64,000 nucleotides of DNA, taken from assembly GCF_029407905.1 (NCBI RefSeq), contig NC_073627.1, positions 49,655,001 through 49,719,000 of the forward strand, read 5' to 3'. Below are positions 58,101-64,000 of this stretch, piece by piece (the stretch's first letter is position 1; every line of letters begins with the position of its first letter). The notes under the pieces are model-generated. The model was not told the DNA's origin and did not search any database. It worked only from the letters and a program-made list of their open reading frames with translations. Made by a program: the position numbers and the translations under genes. Origin of the DNA: Bubalus kerabau. Taxonomy: Eukaryota; Chordata; Mammalia; Artiodactyla; Bovidae.

Positions 58101-61100
58101 TCGCTCAGTTGTGTCCGACTCCCTGTGACCCCATGAAACGCAGCATGCCAGGCCTCCCTGTCCATCACCAACTTCCGGAGTTTACCCAAACTCATGTCCA
58201 TTGAGTCGGTGATGCCATCCAACCGTCTCATCCTCTGTTGTCCCCTCCTCCTCCCGCCCTCATTCTTTTCCCAGCATCAGAGTTTTCTTATTGGGGTGCA
58301 TCTCCTCTGGTCAGCCATTGGCTCCGTGACCATTTGGCAATGACCTCTTTTCCCAGTGCAGACTTTTCTAAACATAATCCTGTAATCTGATCTCTGGATC
58401 TTTTAATCAGATTTAGTTTTCCCTCTTTATTTTCTTATTTTAATGTGATAAGTGAAAATTGCCTATTTTACCACCAGACCATACACTTCATTAGCTGCAT
58501 TATATACTTGGTTTACCAATTCCCAATTATGTATGATGATAGCAGAGGAATTCTAAATTGTTCATCCTGTTCAGTATCCTTCTGTTCTCTTTGCTCTCCA
58601 TTGGTTTTTGTAATTCCCCCAATTCTCCCCTTTTCTTTTATGTTTCCTGTTAACAGACCTTATATTTAAATATTTTTGACAAGAAAAGGAAACTGGCAGA
58701 AAGTCAGTGACAGGACATTTGTTTTGGACCAACTGGTCAAGAGTGGGCATGTGTTGACAGCAAGAAAGGAAAACAAGTATTTGGTCTTCCAGTGTGACAT
58801 TTTGATCCTTTATCCTGTCATCCAATATATCAGGCTTATTATATGGGGAAAATATGTCTTTTCCTTGCATGTAAAGCACTGAGATGATGGAGATTATTAT
58901 TTCACTCTTCATGCTTTTTAATTTTCATGAAAGCCTTTGCTTAATGGTGTGGTTGGTAAACAAAAATTGTCAGAAAAGAACCTCATGCATGCTGCCATGT
59001 GATAGATAGGTGAACTAGATAATCCTTCATGGTTTGTCTTAATAACAAAATATTATATCCATAACCATATTTACCAAGTGAACCATTGGTTTATTTAATC
59101 TTGGAATTTTTTGACCTGGTTACTAGATTATAGCTGAAGGTGATTTCTGTTTGTGGCATCATTAACTTTAACATAATAATGGGTACTGTCAGAAGTGTAT
59201 TATTTGATTTAAAAAATCATATTCTCTAGAATTTAATCTTCTAGGTAAAATGCTGGGATAATCTTCAGACTACTCAAGTGATGTGGATATTAAAATCAAT
59301 AGCTTCGGACTTCCCTGGTGGTCCAGTGGTTAAATGCCTCGCTTCCAATGCAAGGAACGTGGGTTCAATCCCTGGCCGGGAAACTTAAGATCCCACATGC
59401 CGTTACCACCTTAACTTTGCTTAAAGCTTTGTAGAAAGCACTTATATGTCATCTGATTTTATCCTCAAACTGAAGCTCATCTCTGAGGTGGATTAAATTA
59501 TCTCTAGTTTTTAGTTGAGGAAATGGAACTTCACAGAGTTTATGTGCTTTCCCAAATCATGTTACAGTGAACTAGGGTTTCAGGGTCACACTTTCTTATT
59601 CTGACACTTAAGGGGAGTTAGACTATGAAGAAAGCTGAGCGCGAAAGAATTGATGCTTTTGAACTGTGGTGTTGGGGAAGACTCTTGAGAGTCTCTTGGT
59701 GCAAGGAGATCAAACCAGTCAATCCTAAAGGAAATCAGTCCAGAATATTCATTGCAGGGATTGATGTTGAAGCTGAAACTCCAATACTTTGGCCACCTGA
59801 TGTGAAGAACTGACTCCTTGGAAAAGACCCTGATGCTGGGAAAGGTTGAAGGCAGGAGGAGCAGGGGAATGACAGAGGAAGAGATGGTTGGATGGCATCA
59901 CCGACTCAATGAACATGAGTTTGAGCAAGCTCTGGGAGTTGGTGATGGACAGGGAAGCCTGGCGTGCTGCAGTCCGTGGGGTCACAAAGAGTTGGACACA
60001 GAGTCTGAACTGAACTGAACTGATCACTCCCTATCTGCCATACGCCCATAAAATTATTTGGCCTAGATTCTTCTTTCTGTTGCCTAATGTATGTTTCAAA
60101 ATTAAAATTCACTGCTTTTTTTTTTTTTGGCCACAAGGCATGCAGAATCTTAGTTCCCCAACAGGGATTAAACCCATGCCCCTTGCATTGGAAGTGTGAA
60201 CTAACCATTGGACTGCCAGGGACGTCCCTAAACTTGACTGCTTTTATAGCTGTTTATTTGTCTTAGTTTTATTGATGGTTTGAGTACTATTGAAATTAAT
60301 GTTTTAATAGTAAACCATGAGTGACTCTCTGCTAATGTGTGAATTGTTTTAATTCTGGGTTGCCCGACCACAAGGTAGTGGTATAATAGTTGTTTTGAAA
60401 GCAGTTTACCTGTTTGTATATGACTAGGTAAAATGTTCAGGAACAGTTATGAATTAAGGTCTATGAAGTGATTCAGAGAAATGGTTGTACTGTTCCTGAC
60501 AAATCAAGGTCATATCTGCTTCTTTTCCCAGGTGGTGGCTAATGCTGTAGCAGCACTATCTGAAATCAGTGAATCTCACCCCAACAGCAACTTACTCGAT
60601 CTGAATCCACAGAACATTAATAAGCTACTGACAGCCCTGAATGAGTGCACCGAATGGGGCCAGATTTTCATCCTGGACTGCTTATCTAATTACAATCCTA
60701 AAGATGACCGGGAGGCTCAGAGGTCAGTCTGGTTTTCTGGGTAGCATCTAGGAGCCCTGCCTGGTTCAGTAAGTTCTGGTGTGTCTGTATTAGAATAAGG
60801 GTCTGTTATGTTAGGAATAAGGAAAACAGTGACTTATGGGATAGATATTGCTATCCCTGTGGTTTTTTCTCTAATTAGGAACATTTTAGGTAGCAGAGTA
60901 AGCCATGCAAAAATAGTTCTTACTAAGAGGAGATGTGTAGCTGTCATTTCTTTTCTGAGCAGCACACTTAAAACAGTCTGCAAAAATCACCCTTATCACC
61001 TTCTCACATCTCCCATACAGCAGTTCTTAGCCACTTGGCAAAGGTTTGTGAGTGCCTTTCATTGTAGTGACCATTCTCATTCTTTAAGATACTTAGTATG

Positions 61101-63867
61101 TAGCCTGATACGAGTTAGTGAGTTGCCTTATACCTGTAATTTAGCACTAGAGAAAGTGGATTGGAGCCTGCAGTATGTATGATGTCTTCCATTAGGTATG
61201 GAAATTACATATTTGGAGAACATTTGAAAGGCGCACCTGAATTGTTCTGCTTAGCTCTCTACCACCTCAGTATTGCAGGGTTTTTTTTGGCTAGCAGATA
61301 CTGACTGCTAAATTTCATGTACATATACATACATTTTGGTGTACAGAATTGGAGTTATATCAATTTTTATTGAGCATTTTGTGCATATAGGCACTGTGAT
61401 TCTGGCAAAGTAATTCTGAAGAAATGTTGGCTCATTTTAACTATGGTAGGTAGTAAGGAACCTTCCTTGCCTGGCTGAAGCTTGAGCTGCTATAATATAA
61501 ATGTTCTTCATTTGTCTGGGAAATCATTCCTTCTGGATTTAACCAAAACTCACCCTGATAGTTTCTTTCCATCACTGAAAGTACAAATGTCTCCTGGAAA
61601 GAACTTTACATACAATTTTATTTTCTCTTGGTCATTGACGTCTCACACTTACTCACTCAGCAGATGTTTTTTTTGAGCCCATGCCGTGTGCCAGCCATTG
61701 TTCTAGGCTCTGAGAATACAGCACGGGACAGACTAAAATCATAGCTCTTATGGAAAATCTCTTCTGAGGCATAGAGCAGAAATATATATAATATGTGTAT
61801 ATAATCCAGTATATAATAGGTCAGATGATGATAAGTGCTAACAAGAAAAATAAAGTAAGGGAGAGATCTAAGAAATACTAGGTGGTTAGGGAAGGCCTCC
61901 TTGAGAAGATGGCATTTGTATAAAGACCTAAAGAAGGGCAGGAAGTCTGCTGAGTAGATATAGGAAGAAGGGAGAAAAACACAGCTTCACTTAATCTCGT
62001 ATCCTTAACTGAGTCAGCTAGCCAACCATGTTGCCCAAGAGCTATCAAAATTAGGTTAATTTCTGGAGAACCCTCAACAGATAATTTAATATCCTATATT
62101 TTATGAGACATTTAAGTATAGGTGACTGGGAGGAGGAGAAGGGGATGAGGTTGGGTGAATATTGCAGTGGTATTGTTGTTAAAAAATCAAAAACCCTCTC
62201 CAAGATTTGGTTGTTGTTAACAACCAAAAACCCTCTTCAAGATTTCCTTATTATCCTGAAGACAGCAGGTTGGGTAGTTTTCCCTGTCAGTCCATCTCCT
62301 CCTGCATCTTATAATGAAACATCAGCTACAGTTGGTTGATATCTTTCATTGTGAAATAACTCTCAGAATGCTTAATTTGACTTCCTATAGGTTGAGGAGA
62401 AATGGGCTATGAGGCAGGGAGCCCTTACATAATATGGGGAGACAGAAAGAACTATAAAACAGGAAGGTAAATGGTGTGAGCTTCAAGTGTTTGGGGTATT
62501 GGCTATTTTCCTTCCAGTTTGAACGTCCCTATTGCTGGTTTCCTAAAGTCTTCTCGTATCCCTGCTCTGCCTGTAGTTTGCTGGGAATGAGGCGTCTGCA
62601 GTGATGAATCCCAAATTTACCTACGCATGGAGTTTTGACTTTTCTAACTGATTCTCTAATTTCTTGATACTTGGGCCATGAGACCTCTGACAGCATTACC
62701 TTATAGATTGGATTGAACACAGAAACTGTAATTTAAGATACTAATTTTCATTTTCTGCCCTCAGCATCTGTGAGCGGGTAACTCCCCGGTTATCTCATGC
62801 CAACTCAGCAGTGGTGCTTTCAGCAGTAAAAGTCCTAATGAAATTTTTAGAGTTGCTGCCCAAGGACTCTGACTACTACAGTATGCTGCTGAAGAAGTTG
62901 GCCCCTCCACTTGTCACTCTGCTGTCTGGGGAGCCAGAGGTGCAATACGTCGCCCTGAGGAACATCAACCTAATTGTTCAGAAAAGGTTGGGAAAAAAAG
63001 GAATTGATGATTAAAGTGTTTGTAATTTTGAATTAAGCTTAATGATATCAGTATTTAAAAGGACTGTGTTAAGCTTTGTTTAATGTGTAGAAATAAAAGT
63101 ATTTTATGGTAGAGCAACTTTCCCAGGGTCAGGAGGCTGACAGTTGATTTTAGAGTGTTCCTACAGTGAATGAATACAGTGAATGCCTGATATTGCTTTA
63201 TAATTTAGTTTCTTTTCTGAAGGACCTGTTAGTATGCTAGCTAGTATCTGTTTAATATGGTTCAGGCCATAGTTTAGATCAGGTTGTTCGTCCACTGATT
63301 CTTCTTGGCAGTATATACTTTACCCCTTAAAAAGCATAAAAATAGTCTGCTAAATGGGTCTGGTTAGAGGGATGTAGAGAAAGATTCTGAGTTTTTTTTT
63401 CCTGAGTGGGGTGTGTTGGATGGAGAGGATAGAAGCACAGGTTGGGTATTAATGCAGACTCAGAAAGATACATCAATATATACCTCACTTTCCTTACCTG
63501 TATTTCTGTTCATCACAGGCCTGAAATCTTGAAGCAGGAAATAAAAGTTTTCTTTGTGAAGTACAATGATCCCATCTATGTGAAACTAGAGAAGTTGGAC
63601 ATCATGATTCGTTTGGCATCCCAAGCCAACATTGCTCAGGTCAGACTTTAAGTAGATTCAAGTTAAGATCTAGTAATTTAGATCTTAAGAGCTGATCTTC
63701 AGAAATACCGAGACCTGAAAATTGTTGTCAGAAAATCCTTAATGGTTGTTCACTTCATGGATCTTTAACAGGTTCTGGCTGAACTGAAAGAGTATGCCAC
63801 AGAGGTGGATGTTGACTTTGTGCGCAAAGCTGTGCGAGCCATTGGGCGGTGTGCCATCAAGGTGGAG
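37155..63867 (+). CDS. AP2B1: AP-2 complex beta subunit (beta2-adaptin), 5' part
   Basis: Join of 37155-37191, 41642-41747, 46235-46370, 48043-48288, 60532-60722, 62765-62986, 63519-63639 and 63772-63867. All introns are GT-AG with exact phase continuity, giving the first 385 codons of a protein that is about 937-951 residues in mammals. AP-2 beta links clathrin to cargo at the plasma membrane: this N-terminal trunk of adaptin/HEAT-like helical repeats binds the other AP-2 subunits. The clathrin-box hinge and ear lie beyond the window. The start MTDSKYFTTNKKG is the known N-terminus, and the AUG has A at -3. The sequence is nearly identical to human AP2B1; AP1B1 is excluded by the start and by genomic context. 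The gene is truncated only by the window edge. Confidence 0.98.
37525..38215 (-). mobile_element. L1 with ORF2 C-terminus
   Basis: Antisense L1: the 3' UTR (GAAGTGTAGTTGGTTTACAA) and then the ORF2 end. The minus frame at 38079-37828 reads MEYYPAIKKNETLPFAATW and ILSEVKSHRERQIHDITYMW. It is 5' truncated and dead. Confidence 0.85.
39165..39372 (+). mobile_element. Bov-tA SINE
   Basis: CCTGGTGGCCCAGAGGTTAA to CGACTGAGCGACTTCACTTT. Confidence 0.9.
39875..40064 (-). mobile_element. Bov-tA SINE with exact duplication
   Basis: Antisense SINE between AGATGTTGTGT at 39864-39874 and 40065-40075. Confidence 0.9.
40068..40145. repeat. Exact 39-bp tandem duplication
   Basis: Two identical copies (40068-40106, 40107-40145) of a unit starting TGTTGTGTATAATGATAC. 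The first copy overlaps the 3' target duplication of the adjacent SINE. Confidence 0.95.
41093..41260 (+). mobile_element. MER5A-like hAT remnant
   Basis: AGCAGTGATTTTCAACCCTG, TTAGAATCACATGG and GGAGCCTGAGCATTGG follow the MER5A pattern. Confidence 0.65.
41642..41747 (+). CDS. AP2B1: AP2B1 exon 3
   Basis: Acceptor TTCTCTTCCAG, donor GTTAG|GTAAGG. It encodes residues 13-48: GEIFELKAELNNEKK to TVGKDV, the basic, lysine-rich N-terminal helices of the trunk. Confidence 0.98.
42850..43612 (+). mobile_element. BovB LINE 3' fragment with open ORF2 tail
   Basis: 5'-truncated BovB encoding the C-terminal end of ORF2 (reverse transcriptase polyprotein) in one open frame: EEELKSLLMKVKEESKKVGL, KLNIQKTKIMASG, YGCESWTVKKAECQ and HGVAKSQT. 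It ends in the GACTGAACTGAACTGA repeat. It lacks the endonuclease and catalytic RT core, so it is not active. Confidence 0.92.
43889..44376 (+). mobile_element. Second BovB 3' fragment with 12-bp duplication
   Basis: Same ORF2 end (RDITLPTKVRLVKVMVFPL and MRWLDGITDSMDMDLG), with a frame break near 44,018. AATGTGTCAAAG flanks it at 43877-43888 and 44377-44388. Confidence 0.92.
44549..44808 (-). mobile_element. Chimeric tRNA-Lys / Bov-tA retroposon
   Basis: Read on the minus strand: a tRNA-Lys-like 3' half (AATCTCAGGG, T-arm GGTTCAAGCCCC, acceptor end TGTTGGGCG), then TGGCTTT, then a Bov-tA head (GGGCTTCCCTGGTGACTCAC) and body. One perfect duplication, TTTTTGCTTAA at 44538-44548 and 44809-44819, encloses the whole unit. 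Confidence 0.8.
44930..45690. repeat. Direct duplication, copy A
   Basis: Shares an ordered series of motifs with 49,915-51,040: GCTGATAAGAAAT, CTAAGGCTAATGATG, TATCTTCTGAACTAGA and GGTTAAAATTTTGAACAAA. A MIR core is included. It is interrupted by a Bov-tA at 45385-45599. Confidence 0.7.
45385..45599 (+). mobile_element. Bov-tA SINE
   Basis: Target duplication ATGCATACAC at 45375-45384 and 45600-45609. Head GGGCTTCCCTGGTGGCTCATC. Confidence 0.9.
46235..46370 (+). CDS. AP2B1: AP2B1 exon 4
   Basis: Acceptor CTCTTCTCAG (AG at 46233-46234), donor GTGAAG|GTAACT. It encodes residues 48-93 (SSLFPDVVNCMQTDN to NSFVK). The open frame continues into the intron, which is not coding. Confidence 0.98.
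46790..47100. mobile_element. Ancient mammalian repeat (unassigned)
   Basis: ATTATGGAAATTTTCAAACA through ATTTTAAAGCAAATTTCAAA. A related diverged copy occurs at about 48,500-48,690 (ATTATAGGAATTTTCAAACA). I cannot name the family with confidence. Confidence 0.35.
48043..48288 (+). CDS. AP2B1: AP2B1 exon 5
   Basis: Acceptor TTGTCTGTAG, donor CCAATG|GTAATG. It encodes residues 94-175 (DCEDPNPLIRALAVRTMG to ADSNPM), with HEAT-like repeats, and is phase 0 at both ends. Confidence 0.98.
48922..49205 (-). mobile_element. BovB LINE 3' fragment
   Basis: Minus frame: MMLQLKLQYFGHLMQRVDSL and RQRMRWLDGITDLMDVSLSE. Confidence 0.9.
49396..49720 (-). mobile_element. BovB LINE 3' fragment with fold-back insertion
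   Basis: Minus frame: MEGLMLKLKPQYFGQ and MRWLDGITNSVDMSLSKFRE. It carries an extra 12 bases that create a palindrome at 49615-49638. Confidence 0.9.
50085..50345 (+). mobile_element. CHR-2-like SINE
   Basis: GGCTTCTCGGATGGTCCAGCGG head, then GAGCAACTAAGCCATTGCAC and GCAACTAGAGAGCAG, with an AATAAATGAATAA end. Confidence 0.8.
50492..50803 (-). mobile_element. BovB LINE 3' fragment
   Basis: TTCAGTTCAGTTCAGTCACTC, then the antisense ORF2 tail. An internal deletion removes part of the terminal region. Confidence 0.88.
51313..51485 (-). mobile_element. CHR-type SINE, rearranged
   Basis: Antisense with TTAGTTCCCTGACCAGG and again TTAGTTCCCTAACCAGGG, so the box-B region is partly duplicated. Ends ACCTCCAGGGAATTTCC. 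Confidence 0.65.
52350..52570 (+). mobile_element. MER20 DNA transposon
   Basis: CAGTGGTTCTCAACTGG start; TTGTTGTCACAGCTGGTGGG, CATCCTGCAGTGCACAGGG and AAGAATTATCC. Near full length (about 220 bases). Its CTCF-like position is degraded (CTACTGACATTTGG). Confidence 0.75.
52785..53260 (-). mobile_element. L1 3' UTR fragment
   Basis: TTAATTGGAGGATAATTGCT, CAGTGTTGTGTTGGTTTCTG and GCCGTAGGTATACACATGTC, antisense. Confidence 0.8.
54240..54585 (-). mobile_element. Old interspersed repeat (family uncertain)
   Basis: TAATGACCTCATTTTAACTT, CAAACACAGTCACATGAGG and GGAGGTTAGGACTTCAA match a common ancient mammalian repeat, perhaps an LTR or L1 end. Confidence 0.4.
54905..55140 (+). mobile_element. MIR remnant
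   Basis: ACTCAGGCTCTGGAATCATTC, GGTTTGTATCCTGG and CATCTACAAAATGGAGATT are MIR landmarks. Confidence 0.65.
55985..56258 (+). mobile_element. Bov-A2 SINE with 13-bp duplication
   Basis: CATATAGTCATAT at 55972-55984 and 56259-56271 flank a full dimer ending in AGC repeats. The perfect duplication suggests a young insertion. Confidence 0.92.
57107..57209 (+). repeat. 103-bp inverted repeat, left arm
   Basis: Begins TGAGGTTCTTTTCTGACAA and ends TAATCTCCATCATC. Identical at all 103 positions to the reverse complement of 58883-58985. Confidence 0.95.
57240..57405 (+). mobile_element. Possible MIR remnant
   Basis: CCTGTTTCCTTATCTGTAAT, then AAGTGTTCAGTAAATTTTAGC, a MIR-like ending. Diverged. Confidence 0.45.
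58090..58290 (-). mobile_element. BovB LINE 3' scrap
   Basis: TTCAGTTCAGTCGCTCAG to CATTCTTTTCCCAGCATCAG, then breaks off. Confidence 0.88.
58883..58985 (-). repeat. 103-bp inverted repeat, right arm
   Basis: GATGATGGAGATTATTATTT to CAGAAAAGAACCTCA. Its flanks share no similarity with those of the left arm beyond a 1-3 base match. Confidence 0.95.
59309..59402 (+). mobile_element. CHR-type SINE
   Basis: GGACTTCCCTGGTGGTCCAG head, GGGTTCAATCCCTGGCCGGG box B, ending GATCCCACATGCCG. Confidence 0.85.
59612..60028 (+). mobile_element. BovB LINE 3' fragment
   Basis: ORF2 tail with frame breaks: KKAERERIDAFELWCWGRLL, later AGIDVEAETPILWPPD. Ends TGAACTGAACTGAACTGA. Confidence 0.9.
60115..60228 (-). 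mobile_element. CHR-type SINE
   Basis: Poly(T), GGCCACAAGGCATGCAG, antisense box B, ending TGCCAGGGACGTCCC. Confidence 0.8.
60532..60722 (+). CDS. AP2B1: AP2B1 exon 6
   Basis: Acceptor TCTTTTCCCAG (AG at 60530-60531), donor CTCAGAG|GTCAGT. It encodes residues 176-239 (VVANAVAALSEI to DDREAQS). It follows a 12.2-kb intron, the longest in the window. Confidence 0.98.
61648..61930 (+). mobile_element. L2-like remnant
   Basis: GAGCCCATGCCGTGTGCCAG, CATTGTTCTAGGCTCTGAG and GGGAAGGCCTCCTTGAGAAG are L2 3'-end landmarks. The rest of intron 6 (60,723-61,640 and 61,935-62,760) shows only the small duplication at 62,173. Confidence 0.6.
62173..62247. repeat. Imperfect 37/38-bp tandem duplication
   Basis: Units 62173-62210 and 62211-62247 both start TTGTTGTTAA and contain AAAAACCCTCT(C/T)CAAGATTT. 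The junction includes the palindrome GTTGTTAACAAC. Confidence 0.85.
62765..62986 (+). CDS. AP2B1: AP2B1 exon 7
   Basis: Acceptor CTGCCCTCAG (AG at 62763-62764). The donor AAAAG|GTTGGG is weak beyond the GT. It encodes residues 239-313 (ICERVTPRLSHANS to NLIVQKR). Confidence 0.97.
63519..63639 (+). CDS. AP2B1: AP2B1 exon 8
   Basis: Acceptor TTCATCACAG, donor GCTCAG|GTCAGA. It encodes residues 313-353 (PEILKQEIKVFFVKYN to SQANIAQ). Confidence 0.98.
63772..63867 (+). CDS. AP2B1: AP2B1 exon 9
   Basis: Acceptor TCTTTAACAG (AG at 63770-63771), donor GTGGAG|GTGAGT. It encodes residues 354-385 (VLAELKEYATEVDVDF to RCAIKVE). Intron 8 before it is only 132 bases. The last 133 bases of the window are intron 9. 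Confidence 0.98.
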
Positions 63868-64000
63868 GTGAGTGTTCCTTGGTAGTATAGAATTCTGGGT
63901 ATTCTCTTTACTCTTTCCTTAAAATACATTTTTAAGTTTATCAGACTAATAAAGCACATTGTTAAAATATTCAGGAATTTTTAATGAAAAGCAGCTATCC

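Larger units (their letters stand above)
48289..60531 (+). other. AP2B1: AP2B1 intron 5 (12.2 kb)
   Basis: Contains BovB, CHR, MER20, L1, Bov-A2 and MIR copies, duplication copy B and the 103-bp inverted repeat. Stretches such as 51,490-52,340, 53,270-54,240, 55,150-55,970, 56,280-57,100 and 57,410-58,080 show no recognised feature. Confidence 0.8.

Noticed and set aside
60115..60228. Regularly recurring GATCCCTGG-type motifs suggestive of an array
   Set aside because: They are box-B segments of dispersed SINEs with irregular spacing; no CRISPR or satellite structure.

Overview
The window is nuclear DNA from a ruminant, most likely a bovid (cattle, sheep, goat or a relative). It is full of Bov-tA and Bov-A2 SINEs, 3' fragments of the BovB RTE LINE, CHR-type SINEs and artiodactyl L1 3' ends. 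The vertebrate gene order matches human 17q12: SLFN14 (-), SNORD7 (+), PEX12 (-), AP2B1 (+). The species cannot be settled by eye. All calls come from reading exon sequence, splice signals and phases directly. Comparisons with human proteins are from memory of the families.

Layout. SLFN14 has four coding exons between 677 and 9308 on the minus strand. They join in phase into a 910-residue ribosome-associated endoribonuclease/helicase-like protein, with a probable 5' UTR exon near 11.1-11.5 kb. At 18.2-18.5 kb lies a GC-rich, CCAAT-containing promoter for an apparent two-exon noncoding RNA on the plus strand. Its intron contains a box C/D snoRNA at about 20.52-20.62 kb. The 10-base guide abutting its D box is complementary to U6 snRNA and places residue A47 at the modified position, which identifies SNORD7 (mgU6-47). 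PEX12 has three coding exons (25441 to 22949, minus strand) giving 359 residues. Its GC-rich promoter lies at 25.5-26.2 kb. AP2B1 runs rightward from a CRE-containing promoter at 31.2 kb. Noncoding exon 1 and the next eight exons, which carry the first 385 codons, are present, and the gene continues beyond 64,000.

The three protein genes belong to unrelated pathways: translation control and RNA cleavage in blood lineages (SLFN14), peroxisomal matrix import (PEX12) and clathrin-mediated endocytosis (AP2B1). They look like conserved neighbours rather than a functional cluster.

The unexpected material is in the noncoding DNA. There is a Bov-tA SINE fused to a tRNA-Lys 3' half with a trailer-like tail, inside a single target-site duplication. 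AP2B1 intron 5 holds a perfect 103-bp inverted repeat with arms about 1.7 kb apart. A MER20 transposon carries a full CTCF consensus between two opposed Bov-A2 elements. A diverged direct duplication in AP2B1 spans two exons' distance without duplicating them. There is also a pure poly(A) insertion with its own target-site duplication, and several cleanly datable nested retroposons. I found no CRISPR array, operon or prokaryotic system, and nothing that looks like a new protein-coding system.
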